Of a stretch of 64,000 nucleotides of DNA, positions 20,001-31,300 are shown piece by piece. This DNA is from Rivularia sp. MS3 (GTDB lineage Bacteria; Cyanobacteriota; Cyanobacteriia; Cyanobacteriales; Nostocaceae). The translations under genes and the position numbers were made by a program. The stretch lies in NCBI GenBank assembly GCA_019192545.1, contig JAHCMI010000010.1, positions 62,001-126,000 on the forward strand, given 5' to 3'. The notes under the pieces were generated by a model. The model was given only the letters and a program-made list of their open reading frames with translations, did no database searches and was not told the origin of the DNA. How positions within the stretch are numbered: position 1 is the stretch's first letter; each line of letters begins with the position of its first letter.

Positions 20001-23000
20001 GCACTTCTGCTTGTTGATTTACACCGTTTGAACAGATATCTAATATTGACAGCGTTAACGGCTTTGCTTCGGAGATAACAACTAATGGTTGTCCTGCTTT
20101 TGTTAAAAAATTGGTTCTCAAAGTTTCATGACGCAGCACTATTTCATTGAAGCTTTTTTGTAGTGCTTCTACATTCAATTTTCCCTTTAATCGTACAGCC
20201 GCCGAAATATTATAAAATGGGCTGTTTTTTTCTAATTGAGTTAAAAACCATAGTCGTTGTTGGGCAAATGATATTGGTAGTTGTTGACAACGGGAAATCC
20301 GCTTAATATTCGTTGCTGTAACTGCTGAATCTAAGGTAATTGCTTTTTCAATTTTTTGTGCTAATCCTGCTATCGTTGGTGTTTCAAATAAATCACGTAA
20401 AGGTAGCTCTACCTGAAATACTTGCTGGATTTGGGAAATTACGCGAGTTGCAATTAAAGAATGTCCTCCTAATGCAAAGAAGTTACTATTAATACCTATT
20501 TTTTCAATTCCAAGTATTTTCGCCCAAATACCTGTCAATAAACTCTCCACTGGTGTAGAAGCAGTTACTATATCCGCTGACGAAATCTGTGTTAAATCCG
20601 GTACAACTAGCGCTTTGCGGTCAACTTTACCATTCGGTGTCAACGGTAAAGCTTCCAAGGTGACAAAACAGAAAGGCACCATGTATTTTGGTAATTTTGA
20701 TTCTACAAAACTTTGCAGTTCATCAATTACTAATATTTGCTGTTCCCGAACGACTACATAAGCAATTATTAATCCAGAATTTGCAGAATCGCCGATTATG
20801 ACTACAGTTTCTCGTACTGCTTTATATTGCCCGATTACAGCCTCAATTTCTCCCAGTTCAATCCGGTATCCACGTAGTTTAACTTGGTTGTCAATTCTAC
20901 CGATATACTCAATATTTCCACTAGGTAAATAGCGAGCTAAATCTCCGGTTTTATAAAGGCGATTGGCGAAGCCTACACCTAAAGGTGTATCGCCCTCTTT
21001 GTTACTGAAGGGATTGGGAATAAATTTTTCTGCTGTCAAATCAAAACGATGCAAATAACCTTTTGCAAGTCCCCTGCCACCGATGCACAATTCCCCAGTT
21101 ACACCTACGGGTACCAACTGGTTATGTTTGTCGAGGATATAAAGCTGGGTGTTGGCAATTGGTTTGCCAATCGGTACGATATTATCGCCCATTTCTACTT
21201 GACTAGCAGCCGACCAAATAGTAGTTTCAGTAGGACCGTACATATTCCACAAACAACGGCATCGCTTCAGCAGTTGATTTGCTAAATTTCTGGGTAAAGC
21301 TTCCCCACCGCAAAGGATTTTTAATTGACTATCTCCATCCCAACCAGCCCCCAAAAGCAACTGCCATGTTGCCGGTGTCGCTTGCATGACTGTAGCTTTT
21401 GTATCCATCAGTGTCGCCGATAACCGGATGCCATCGGCAACAATTTCTCGACTGGCTATTACCACGCGAGCGCCTACTATAATTGGCAAAAATAATTCTA
21501 ATGCAGCAATATCAAAGGAATAAGTAGTAACTGCTAGCAATACATCAGAAGATGTTAATCCCGGAGCTTGCTGCATCGAGTACAAAAAGTTGCTCAAAGC
21601 ACCGTGGCTAATTTGCACTCCCTTCGGTTTACCCGTAGAGCCTGAAGTATAAATTATATAAGCAAGGTCATCGCTAGTAGCTAGTGAGGATAAATTTTCC
21701 TGACTTTGTTGGGCTATCAGATGCCAATCGCTATCCAAACAAACCACTTGAGCTTGATGTTGCGGTATTGTTTCTAACAGCGTGGATTGAGTTAGCAATA
21801 CTGGTGCTTGAGTTTCTTCTAAGATAAAACCTATTCGCTCTTGAGGATAAATTGGATCTAAAGGTACATAGGCACCACCCGCTTTGAGAATAGCCAACAA
21901 TCCAATCAGCATATCCAAGGAGCGCTCGACGTAAATCCCCACCAACACCTGTGATTTTACTTGCATTGAGCGCAAATAATGGGCTAATTGATTTGCCCTA
22001 TTGTTGAGTTCCCGATAAGTTAACTGTTGATTTTCAAATACAGCTGCTATAGCATCGGGTGTTTTTTCCACCTGGGCTGCAAATAGTTGGTGAATACATT
22101 TATCTTCAGGGTAATTAGTAGCTGTATTATTCCAATCGACTAATAGAGTTTGACGCTCGGCTTCTGTTAATAACGGTAGCTCCGACAAACGCTTGTCTGG
22201 TTGAGCAACAATACCCTCAAGCAAATTAATCCAATGACCTACCATTCTTTCAATAGTGGTAGCATCAAACAAATCTGTATTGTACTCCCACCATCCCCTC
22301 AGTTGCGGCTGTGAATCCACCACGTATAAGCTTAAATCAAACTTGGCTGTTTCACTATGGTTTTGCAACCATTTTAAAGTTAAATCGGGTAGTACTAAAT
22401 CTGTTTTAGTATCTGATTGCAAAGCAAAAGTAACTTGGAATAAAGGAGTATGACTGAGATTGCGCTCCGGATGCAACTCTGCTACCAATTGCTCAAAAGG
22501 TATTTCAGCATGAGCATAAGCCCCTACACATACTTGACGAACTCTATGGAGTAATTCTAAAAAACTGGGATTACCAGACAAGTCGGTACGAAGCGCCAGG
22601 GTATTAACAAAAAAACCAATTAACCCTTGAATTTCATCGCGATCGCGATTTGCAATTGGAGAGCCAATACAAATATCTTCTTGACTTGTATAGCGGTACA
22701 AAAGTACTTGAAACGCCGCTAACAAAGTCATAAACAAAGTAACTCCTTGCTGCTTGCTCAAACACCTCAACCGCTCGCTCAATTGTGGTGATAGCTCAAA
22801 CTCTATGGTTGCTCCTTTAAAACTTTGTACTGGGGGGCGTTGATAATCCGTTGGTAGAGATAAACTGCTTGGAGCGTCTGCAAGTTGTTGCTGCCAATAT
22901 GATTGAGTTTTTTCTCGTTCCCCCTGCAACCATTGCTGTTGCCAAATCGAATAGTCTGGGTATTGAATCGGTAATGGTGATAGTGGAGAGGATTTTCCTG

Positions 23001-23622
23001 TTGAAAAAGCCTTATATATCGCTGCTAATTCTTGATTTAGTACTTGTATCGACCACCCGTCGCAGATAATGTGGTGGATAACTAATAAAAGTAAATATTC
23101 TTGTTCCCCTGTTTGTAATAACATCACCCGCAGCAAAGGAGCGGATGTTAAATCAAAAGGCTCTTGAACAATTTCAGCAGTTAATCGCTTAGTTTCAATA
23201 TCTTGCAGTCCTGTTGATAAGCCCCTCAAATCCACTACTGGCAAACCTATAGTTAAACTAGGACAAATTACTTGAACTTGCTGCTCGTTTAAAGTTTGAA
23301 AACAGGTACGTAGAGATTGGTGACGTTTGACAATTTCATTTAAACTTTTCTCTAAAGCTGCAACATTTAGAATACCTTTAAGATGCATACAAGCAAATTC
23401 ATTGTAAACAAAACTTTCGGGTTCTAATTGTTGGAGAAACCACAATCGCTGCTGGGGTGCAGACAAAGGAATCATATTTTGCTGACTGCGACGAGGAATA
23501 ACTACTTGTTGAACATTAGATTGATGCTCCCCCCGCAACCGCTTTTCTAAAATTGCTCGTTTAGCTGCCGAAAGATTAGAACGTCGTTTAATAACTTTAT
23601 CTGTATCTGTTTGATTATCCAT
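17041..23622 (-). CDS. NRPS bimodule: C-A(Gly-like)-PCP-C-A(Ser-like)-PCP
   Basis: Two C motifs (HHIICDGWS, HHIVSDGWS), two A domains with codes read as D-I-L-Q-L-G-M-I-W (Gly-like) and D-V-W-H-F-S-L-I-D (Ser-like), two GGHSL PCP motifs. Confidence 0.94.
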   Translation of the reverse strand: MDNQTDTDKVIKRRSNLSAAKRAILEKRLRGEHQSNVQQVVIPRRSQQNMIPLSAPQQRLWFLQQLEPESFVYNEFACMHLKGILNVAALEKSLNEIVKRHQSLRTCFQTLNEQQVQVICPSLTIGLPVVDLRGLSTGLQDIETKRLTAEIVQEPFDLTSAPLLRVMLLQTGEQEYLLLLVIHHIICDGWSIQVLNQELAAIYKAFSTGKSSPLSPLPIQYPDYSIWQQQWLQGEREKTQSYWQQQLADAPSSLSLPTDYQRPPVQSFKGATIEFELSPQLSERLRCLSKQQGVTLFMTLLAAFQVLLYRYTSQEDICIGSPIANRDRDEIQGLIGFFVNTLALRTDLSGNPSFLELLHRVRQVCVGAYAHAEIPFEQLVAELHPERNLSHTPLFQVTFALQSDTKTDLVLPDLTLKWLQNHSETAKFDLSLYVVDSQPQLRGWWEYNTDLFDATTIERMVGHWINLLEGIVAQPDKRLSELPLLTEAERQTLLVDWNNTATNYPEDKCIHQLFAAQVEKTPDAIAAVFENQQLTYRELNNRANQLAHYLRSMQVKSQVLVGIYVERSLDMLIGLLAILKAGGAYVPLDPIYPQERIGFILEETQAPVLLTQSTLLETIPQHQAQVVCLDSDWHLIAQQSQENLSSLATSDDLAYIIYTSGSTGKPKGVQISHGALSNFLYSMQQAPGLTSSDVLLAVTTYSFDIAALELFLPIIVGARVVIASREIVADGIRLSATLMDTKATVMQATPATWQLLLGAGWDGDSQLKILCGGEALPRNLANQLLKRCRCLWNMYGPTETTIWSAASQVEMGDNIVPIGKPIANTQLYILDKHNQLVPVGVTGELCIGGRGLAKGYLHRFDLTAEKFIPNPFSNKEGDTPLGVGFANRLYKTGDLARYLPSGNIEYIGRIDNQVKLRGYRIELGEIEAVIGQYKAVRETVVIIGDSANSGLIIAYVVVREQQILVIDELQSFVESKLPKYMVPFCFVTLEALPLTPNGKVDRKALVVPDLTQISSADIVTASTPVESLLTGIWAKILGIEKIGINSNFFALGGHSLIATRVISQIQQVFQVELPLRDLFETPTIAGLAQKIEKAITLDSAVTATNIKRISRCQQLPISFAQQRLWFLTQLEKNSPFYNISAAVRLKGKLNVEALQKSFNEIVLRHETLRTNFLTKAGQPLVVISEAKPLTLSILDICSNGVNQQAEVQQQIAREAQQPFDIGSDCLLRIKLLRLAEQEHIILVTMHHIVSDGWSMGILVQELTILYPIFCDNNVNLKALPALPIQYVDFAAWQRQLLQGEVLENHLSYWLKQLENAPKVLELPTDYPRGKIQTYRGATYSFKLSTELSAKLNKLSQQHGVTLFMTLLAGFQTLLYRYTTQEDIVVGSPIANRNRAEIEQLIGFFVNTLVLRTNLAGNPSFVELLKRVREVALGAYVHQNLPFELLVEQLQPQRDLSHTPLFQVMFVLENAPISALELPGLSLNFLESHSDSAKFDLTLYMAETESGLNGTFEYNTDLFKESTIERMVSHLQTLLEAITVNPQQRLSELPLLTASEQHQLLVDWNDTQVEYSQHQCIHKLFEEQVEKTPDAIAVVFENQQLTYRELNNRANQLANYLRSLKVKPEVLVGICVERCLEMVIGLLGILKAGGAYVPLDPNYPQERLAFMLEDSQIPILLSQQHLVENLPAHKAEVICLDSDWDKIARSNSENITCNLNSDNLAYVIYTSGSTGKPKGAMNTHKGVCNRLLWMQDTYKLTTTDRVLQKTPFSFDVSVWEFFWTLMTGACLIIAKPEGHKDSNYLVKIIEQQQITTLHFVPSMLQIFVDEPGIEHFQCLKRVFCSGEALSSELQHKFFARCENVELHNLYGPTEAAIDVTFWHCQPGTQENIIPIGRPIANTQIYILDKQLQPVPVGIPGELHIAGMGLARGYLNRLQLTKEKFIANPFSNQPGEKLYKTGDLARYLENGVIEYLGRIDNQVKIRGFRIELGEIESVIQQILEIKQAVVIVSHESNRQQIVAYIILNSDSQKPEFNYLREFLKQKLPDYMIPSAFIIIDSLPLTPNGKLDYHALPTPKITLNSNHQKVLARNPIEKQLTEIWAEVLDLIEISIHENFFTLGGHSLLATQIMSKIRQIWQIELPLSCLFEMPTIALLSAEIVKSLEQEPEKSVKAPQRLSRKARSVKLSSLNAENKINN
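20961..20992. repeat. Small dispersed hairpin repeat (SDR-like) inserted in frame in NRPS A domain
   Basis: cgattggcgaagcctacacctaaaggtgtatc; TACACC/GGTGTA stem plus GCTTCGC on the minus strand; encodes extra DTPLGVGFAN between FSNKEG and RLYKTGD, absent from sibling A domains. Confidence 0.7.
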
Positions 23623-23689
23623 AATAGTTTTTGAATACTTGTTAAATTTCTCAACTTATTTATATAAATTATTTCTTACTTTTTGCTTC

Positions 23690-26600
23690 TTACTCATTAC
23701 TATTTACAACCAACATTTCGGCTTCATCTTCAGTTAATTCCTCCAACTCTCCTATCAACACATCTTCAATAAATAAAGCTAATTCAGCAATAGTCGGCGC
23801 TGTAAAAATATGACTTAATGATATTTCCACTTGAAAATCTTGACGCAGTTGAGAAACTAATTGAGTCGCAATTAAAGAATGTCCGCCCAAATCAAAAAAG
23901 TTATCTTCAACCCCAATTTTCTCAATCCCTAATAATTGCTGCCATAGATTAGCAATTTTTTGTTCCACTGCATTACTTGGTTCTACAAAGTCGCTACTTA
24001 AAACAGGTCTTGAATGCTTACCAGATGATAAATTATCAATGCTTGTTTTTTCTGTATTGATAAATTTTGTTAAATCATTTACCCGCTCAATTGCGGTTGT
24101 CAGATTTTGTGTTGATACAACTACTTGGGGTTGATTAATAGATAAAATCCGATTCAATGCGTCAGTACCTTCTGTAAAGTTGATACCATATTTTTCTCGC
24201 ATCTGTTTAAACTCAGCTTGCAACCCAGGTATTCCTGACATCAATAAATCTGCCCAATTATTTCCTTGCCACCAATCCCAATTAATAGAGATAGTTTTAT
24301 TTTGTTTTTGATAGTAATTATAATGAGCAAAAGCATCCAGAAAAGCATTCACCGCACAATAATCTACTTGTCCCATACCACCTGTAATTGCAGTATTAGA
24401 AGAAAACAAGACAAAGAAATCTAAATTTATATTCTGCAAAACCGCATTTAAAACCAAGGTACCTTTTAGTTTTGGTTGAAAAACTTTTGCTACCGATTCA
24501 GGTGTTTTGAGTTGAATAATACCCGCACCTGGGACTCCTGCTGCATGAATCACTCCGTGAATAGTACCAAAGCGATTTTGTATTTGATTCATTGCATTCT
24601 GCATTTGTTCGAGGTTGGCAACATCTGCTTTCAAAACTAAAACTTCTGCACCCAATTCCTTCAAATGCTGAACTTTTTCGATTTTTCTCTTGAGTAAATC
24701 ATCATTATTTTTATTTGATATTAATTCTTCCCATTCCGAATGTGGAGGTAATCCCGAACGTCCGATTAATACCAGCTTTGCTTGTACTGTATTTGCTAAA
24801 TATTCTGCAAATACCAGTCCGATTTCTCCCAATCCACCCGTTATTACGTAAACTCCTTGTTTTCTTAACTTGTTTGTAGATAAAGTTTGGCTTTCGATTG
24901 GTAAAGCTTCAAAACACCGTACCCATCGTTGATTTCCGCGATATGCAATTACTTTATCGGAGTTTATACTCACCAATTCTAGCAAAAGATTGTCTATCAA
25001 TTGCTGCCGTTGCTCAGAATCAACTTGAAACAAATCTATATCGATACTGCGGCAATAAATATTAGAATATTCTTGAGGAATAACTTTACATAAACCTAGA
25101 ATTGTTGCTTTTTCTGGACATAAATATTTTTCATCAAACACCTGCTGCATATTGTTAGAAACAACATCAATATTTAAAGATTTAGTTATATTTTGTTCTG
25201 CAAGTGCTTGTACTAAAAAAAGTATACTGTAAAAACTGATATCTTGAAAATTATCAAAATCATCAATTTGCGAAACTTCTGCCTTCTGTCTTTTTTCAAA
25301 TGGCGTAATATTCCAAAAATGAATTATTTTATGAGGTATTTTCCCCGAATCAACAATAGTTTTGAATAAACTATCATAATCATCTCTACTGCAAGGACTA
25401 ATCCTATATTCTTTATCTGAAATTTGACTAAATTCTTCTCCAATTTTGACAGTGATAATATTTTCATAATCGCTTTCAAGCTGTTCTAAAATTTGATTAC
25501 CAATACCACAATCATCAATAAATACTAACCAACAATAATTTGATTCCATCAATTTTTCTGATGCAACAGGTCTTACCGCAACAGAACGTTTCCAAGAAGG
25601 AATATTAAACCAGTCGGTGACATCAAGCTTTTCATTTGACGATACTTGATATTGATTAAAAGAATTGGCTTTTTCTTGTGGCTCTATCCAGTAACGTTGG
25701 CGCTCAAAAGGATATGTTGGTAAAGGAAGACGATGACGACGCTCGCGTTCGTAAAAGCTAGACCAATTTATACAAACACCTTTTAACCAAAGCTGTCCTA
25801 AAGTATTTAATATAAAAGCTATATCCGAATACTGCTCTTTAGGATGGCGCAAACAAGTTAATGCAATTTGTCCCCTTTGTTGTCCAGAATGTTGTTTAAC
25901 TAAAGTCGATAATGTACGTCCGGGTCCTACTTCCAATAAAATACGATTAGGCTCTGCTAATAATGTAGATATACCAGCCGAAAACTGCACTGTTTGGCGT
26001 AAATGCTGCGCCCAATAATTTACATCTGTAGCTTGCTCTGCTGTAATCCAGGTTCCTGTAACGTTAGAAATAAAAGGAATTTGGGGAGCCTTAAATTGAA
26101 TTATGTTTGCCATCTTGATAAATGGCTTTAAGGCTGGTTCCATCATCTGGGAATGAAAAGCATGAGATGTATGCAAACGGCGACATTCTATACCTTTAGC
26201 AGCTAATCGTTTGTGTAAGCTATCGATAGCATTATCAGTTCCGGAAACTACACACAATGAAGGTGCATTACTGCTAGCTAATGAAAATTCTTCATTTAAT
26301 AAAGGTTTGACTTCAGCTTCTGGTAGCTGAATCGACAGCATAATACCCGGTGCCATTTGCTGCATTAATTTGCCCCGATTCGCAACTAGCATTAGAGCAT
26401 CTTCGAGGGAGATGACACCAGCTATGCAAGCAGCTACATACTCGCCAATACTATGTCCTATCATAGCTTGAGGAGTTATACCCCAAGACATCCACAATTG
26501 AGCTAAAGCATACTCAATCACAAATAATGCTGGTTGTGCAATATCTGTTTGCTTGAGTTTTTCTGCTGCTGCTTCCCGTTGCGATTCTTGAGGATAGATG

Positions 26601-28327
26601 AGCCGTCGCAAATCGAATCCTAAATGCTTAATTAAGATTGCACAGCAATTATCTACTATCTCGCGAAATCTTGTTTCAGTTTTATAAATCTCCCCAGCCA
26701 TATTTATATACTGGGAACCTTGCCCAGGAAACATAAAAGTAATGGGATGTTGCTTAGCTTCACAAAAGTGCGTCAAAACTTTTTTGGGTTCTAGATTCTC
26801 TAATCCATTAATTGCATCTGTAATATTCTCACAAACCAAAATTCGACGGTAATCAAATTCAGCCCTTCCCGTTTGTAATGTATAAGCGATATCAGCTAGC
26901 TTTGATTCGGGATTTGCTCTTAAATGTTCAACTAGATTTTTTGTTGTAATATCCAATGCAGACTCTGTTTTCGCAGAAAGTAATAATAGTTGGCTCGAAC
27001 GAGAATTACTAGACTCTTCAAGGGTTGGAGCTTCTTCTAAAATTACGTGAGCGTTTGTCCCACCTATCCCCAAAGAACTCACACCCGCACGACGAGGAGT
27101 AGTTTCCCATTCCCTTAACTTGGTATTGACGTAAAAAGGACTGTTTGCAAAATCAATTTCTGGATTCGGCTGCTCAAAATTTAAACTCGGAGGTATTTGC
27201 TCGTGTTTCAAAGCCAAAGCAGTTTTTATTAAACCCGCAACTCCCGCTGCTGCATCTAAATGACCTATATTTGTTTTTACCGAACCAATAGCACAAAATT
27301 GCTTTTGATCACTACTTTCGCCAAAAACGCCGGTTAAAGCAGAAATTTCAATTGGATCTCCTAAAACAGTTCCCGTTCCATGAGCTTCTATATAACTAAT
27401 GGTTTCCGGTTCCACATCTGCTAAAGCTAGCGCTTCTGCAATTACTTGCGATTGTCCGTTAACGCTGGGTGCGGTGTAACCAACTTTACCAGAACCATCA
27501 TTATTAATTGCACTACCTTTAATAACTGCATAGATATGATCGCCATCGGCGATCGCCTCAGCTAAACGCTTTAAAACTACTACTCCGACACCATTACCAA
27601 TAATCGTTCCTCTGGCTTGAGCATCAAAAGCGCGACAGTGACCGTCTGGCGATAAAATACCACCTTCCTGGTATAAATACCCTGTTTTTTGCAGAATATT
27701 AATTGATACTCCTCCTGCCAAAGCCATATCGCATTGATAATTCAATAGACTTTGACAAGCAAGCGTTGTTGCAACTAAGGAAGTAGAGCAAGCGGTTTGT
27801 AATGTCAAACTCGGACCAGTCAGATTTAATTTATAGGAAACGCGAGTCGCAAGAAAATCGTTGTCGTTACCAATACCTGTTTGAAAAATACTTGCTAATC
27901 CAGCTTTATCTTGATTTACCCTAGATGAATAACTATTTGAACTAGCTCCAGCATAAACTCCAATAGGAATTTCGCAACGTTGAGAATCATAACCAGCATT
28001 TTCTAATGCTTCCCATGCAGATTCTAAAAATAAACGATGTTGGGGATTAGTCAATTCTGCTTCTTTGGGATTAAAACCAAAAAACGCAGCATCAAATAAA
28101 TCTATGTTGTCCAATAAAGCGATTCTTTTGACATATTTAGGATGATTAAGCAATTCTGAATCGACTCCAGAAGCAGTTAATTCTGCATCTGTAAAATTAG
28201 ATATTGATTCTACTCCAGAGCATAAATTTTCCCAAAACTTTTTAATATCATTAGCACCGGGGAAACGTCCTGACATCCCAATGATTGCGATTGCTGGAAT
28301 TGAATTATCTAATTCTGGAGAATTCAT
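23690..28327 (-). CDS. Type I PKS module KS-AT(malonyl)-KR-ACP
   Basis: KS motif TACSTSLVATTLACQSL, AT GHSIGEYVAAC with HAFH malonyl motif, KR GVYVITGGLGEIGLVFAEYLA, C-terminal DNFFDLGGHSLIATQ carrier domain. Confidence 0.94.
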   Translation of the reverse strand: MNSPELDNSIPAIAIIGMSGRFPGANDIKKFWENLCSGVESISNFTDAELTASGVDSELLNHPKYVKRIALLDNIDLFDAAFFGFNPKEAELTNPQHRLFLESAWEALENAGYDSQRCEIPIGVYAGASSNSYSSRVNQDKAGLASIFQTGIGNDNDFLATRVSYKLNLTGPSLTLQTACSTSLVATTLACQSLLNYQCDMALAGGVSINILQKTGYLYQEGGILSPDGHCRAFDAQARGTIIGNGVGVVVLKRLAEAIADGDHIYAVIKGSAINNDGSGKVGYTAPSVNGQSQVIAEALALADVEPETISYIEAHGTGTVLGDPIEISALTGVFGESSDQKQFCAIGSVKTNIGHLDAAAGVAGLIKTALALKHEQIPPSLNFEQPNPEIDFANSPFYVNTKLREWETTPRRAGVSSLGIGGTNAHVILEEAPTLEESSNSRSSQLLLLSAKTESALDITTKNLVEHLRANPESKLADIAYTLQTGRAEFDYRRILVCENITDAINGLENLEPKKVLTHFCEAKQHPITFMFPGQGSQYINMAGEIYKTETRFREIVDNCCAILIKHLGFDLRRLIYPQESQREAAAEKLKQTDIAQPALFVIEYALAQLWMSWGITPQAMIGHSIGEYVAACIAGVISLEDALMLVANRGKLMQQMAPGIMLSIQLPEAEVKPLLNEEFSLASSNAPSLCVVSGTDNAIDSLHKRLAAKGIECRRLHTSHAFHSQMMEPALKPFIKMANIIQFKAPQIPFISNVTGTWITAEQATDVNYWAQHLRQTVQFSAGISTLLAEPNRILLEVGPGRTLSTLVKQHSGQQRGQIALTCLRHPKEQYSDIAFILNTLGQLWLKGVCINWSSFYERERRHRLPLPTYPFERQRYWIEPQEKANSFNQYQVSSNEKLDVTDWFNIPSWKRSVAVRPVASEKLMESNYCWLVFIDDCGIGNQILEQLESDYENIITVKIGEEFSQISDKEYRISPCSRDDYDSLFKTIVDSGKIPHKIIHFWNITPFEKRQKAEVSQIDDFDNFQDISFYSILFLVQALAEQNITKSLNIDVVSNNMQQVFDEKYLCPEKATILGLCKVIPQEYSNIYCRSIDIDLFQVDSEQRQQLIDNLLLELVSINSDKVIAYRGNQRWVRCFEALPIESQTLSTNKLRKQGVYVITGGLGEIGLVFAEYLANTVQAKLVLIGRSGLPPHSEWEELISNKNNDDLLKRKIEKVQHLKELGAEVLVLKADVANLEQMQNAMNQIQNRFGTIHGVIHAAGVPGAGIIQLKTPESVAKVFQPKLKGTLVLNAVLQNINLDFFVLFSSNTAITGGMGQVDYCAVNAFLDAFAHYNYYQKQNKTISINWDWWQGNNWADLLMSGIPGLQAEFKQMREKYGINFTEGTDALNRILSINQPQVVVSTQNLTTAIERVNDLTKFINTEKTSIDNLSSGKHSRPVLSSDFVEPSNAVEQKIANLWQQLLGIEKIGVEDNFFDLGGHSLIATQLVSQLRQDFQVEISLSHIFTAPTIAELALFIEDVLIGELEELTEDEAEMLVVNSNE

Positions 28328-28394
28328 GATTACTACCTAAATATTTCGCGTCAATCTTTTTTTATCTAATTCTTGATATCTTTTTATATTCCAA

Positions 28395-31300
28395 TTAACT
28401 TTTATAACGATTCATAGCTTTTTTATAGTTAATAGCCGTTTTTTGCTTTTCTGCCCTACTACGAATTCCTTGAAAAGAAGCTTTTTGATTTTGCTCTCGA
28501 TTTAAATAGTTAGCTAAAGCACTGATATTAGGATATTTAAACAAATCAGTAGCTGATATACTTTGATTTAAAACTTTTTGCAATTTACTTTGAACTTGGA
28601 GTATCAATAAAGAATGACCACCCAAATCAAAGAAATTGTCTTCCATTCCTACTTTCTCTAATTGCAGAACTTCTTGCCAAATATTGGCTATTTTTTTCTC
28701 AACCTCATTACTGGGCGCAACGTAATTAACGTTAAAATCATGACTGAAATCTGTTGCTTTTGGTAAAGCTTTACGGTCTAATTTACCATTTACATTTATA
28801 GGTAAATTATTCAACATTACAAAACTAGCAGGAAGCATATATTCCGGTAAATGTTCCTTTAGATATTTTCTCAAACTGTGGACTAACTTGATATCTTCTT
28901 TTTCCGGAACAATATAAGCAACTAAGCGCTGACTCCCAATTGTTTCTTCCCTACTAACAACCACACTTTCTTTGACATCCAAATGCTGATTTAATAATAC
29001 TTCAATTTCACTTAATTCAATGCGGAAACCTCGAATTTTGACTTGATTATCAATGCGTCCTAAAAATTCCAAATTACCATCAGCAAGATAGCGAACTAAA
29101 TCCCCTGTCTTATAGATACGCGCTTTGGGTTCTGTACTATATGGATTAGCAATAAACCTCTGTGCTGTTAATTCTGGCTGATTAAGATACCCTCGTGCGA
29201 TTCCCACACCTCCAATACATAATTCACCAGCAACTCCTACAGGTACAAGCTGTAAATCTTCCGGTGAAAGCACATAAGTCTGTACTTGGGAAATGGCTTT
29301 ACCGATAAGTACTTCATCCGTCGTCGCTATTGATGATAAGTCACAGGTTGTTGCCACAATTGTAGTTTCTGTAGGCCCATAAGTATTAACCAAACGCACT
29401 TGTTTACCTACTTTCTGCTGCCAAATGTCCAGGTAATTTCTGTTGGCTTTTTCACCTCCAATAATCACCAGTCGCACCGAATCGGGAATTGTCAAATTTT
29501 CTGTTGCAAATTGGGCACTAACTTGATGCCAAAATGCAGTAGGTAAATCCAGAATAGTTACTTGCCATTTATCGCATCGCTCTAAAAAGTGAGATATGGA
29601 ACTTAACATATCATCTGTCCGCAGTATCAGAGCAGCACCACTAACCAGACAAGAAAATATTTCTTCTGCTGCGGTATCAAAGCTAATAGAGGCAAATTGC
29701 AAAACGCGATCGCTTGACTTTATTTCAAATTCTATACAAGCATTATTGATATAATTACTCAATGAGCGATGCTCTATCGTCACTCCTTTAGGTCTTCCTG
29801 TCGAACCTGACGTATAAATTACATAGGCAAGGTTTTCGGATTTTGTATCACTAATCGGATTCTCGTCACTATACTCAGCAATAATTTGCCAGTCTCTATC
29901 TAAACAAACGATTTGAGATTGATTTTCCGGGAGTGCATCCAATAATACTGATGTAGTCAATAAAACTGGCGCTTGGGCATCCTCTAACATCAAAGCTAAG
30001 CGCTCTTTCGGATAGTTCGGATCTAAAGGTACGTATGCTCCTCCAGCTTTGAGAATTGCCAAAAGTGCAACTATCATCTCCAAAGAGCGCTCCACACAAA
30101 TTCCCACCAAAACTTCTGGTTCAACTCCCAGAGATTTGAGGTAATGCGCTAGTTGATTAGAGCGCTCGTTTAGCTGTTTGTAAGTTAAATACTGCTCGTC
30201 GCTAACAACTGCAACTGCATCTGGTGTCTTAATTACCCTTGCTTCAAATTGTTGATGAATACATTGTTCAACCTGAGATGGAGCATTAAATATTTGCGAC
30301 TTGTTTGTACTATATTCTAATAATTCTTCACAATCTGCCTGACTCAAAAGTGGTAATTGAGATAGTTTTAACTGTGGATTTTCAGCAACACCTGAAAGTA
30401 AATTCTCAAAGTGTCCCAACATCTTAGTAATGGTGAGATTATCAAACAAGTCAGTATTGTACTCAAATGCAGCCATTACTGCTGTTTGTCTCAACTCTAT
30501 AGAAGCACTTAAATCAAACTGGGCTGTTTTGGGTTCAATTTTGACTAAATCCAATGTCAAACCAGGTATATCTGGTAGCTGTGAGTAGTCTTGCACGCTA
30601 AACATCACTTGAAACAAAGGTGTGCGACTAGTATCTCGTTCTGGTTGCAGTACTTCTACCAATTGCTCGAAAGGTAAATCTTGATATGTATAAGCTTGTA
30701 GAGCAACTTTTTTAACTCGTTCGAGCAATTGAGTAAAAGTCGGATTTCCGCTCATATCTGTACGCAAAACCAAGGTATTGACAAAAAAGCCAATTAACCC
30801 TTTTACTTCATCGCGGTTACGATTCGCAATTGGCGAACCAACAGCAATATCATCTTGTCCGGTATAGCGATAGAGAAAAGCCCCAAATGCAGCCAACAAC
30901 AACATAAATAAAGTTGCATTCTCTTGACAAGCAATCTCCTTTAGTCTGTTTATTACTTCTCCAGATAATTCGATAGATTGTTGAGAACCGTTAGATGTTT
31001 GTACTAATGGTCTTGGTTTGTCAGTAGGTAGTTGTAATGCGGCTGGTATATCCTCAAGTTGTTGCTTCCAATAAGAAAGTTGAGTTTCGAGGGTTTCTCC
31101 TTGTAACCATTGTCTTTGCCATTGTGCAAAGTCTTTATACTGAATAGAAATTTCTGGTAAAGGTGAAGCAGTTCCGGCTAAGAATGCTTTATAAAGTGTT
31201 CCTATTTCCTTTAATAAGACTTCGGTAGACCAAGCATCAGAAATGATGTGATGCATTGACAACAAAAGAATATGCTTTTGTGGTGCTAAGCGCAAAACTT

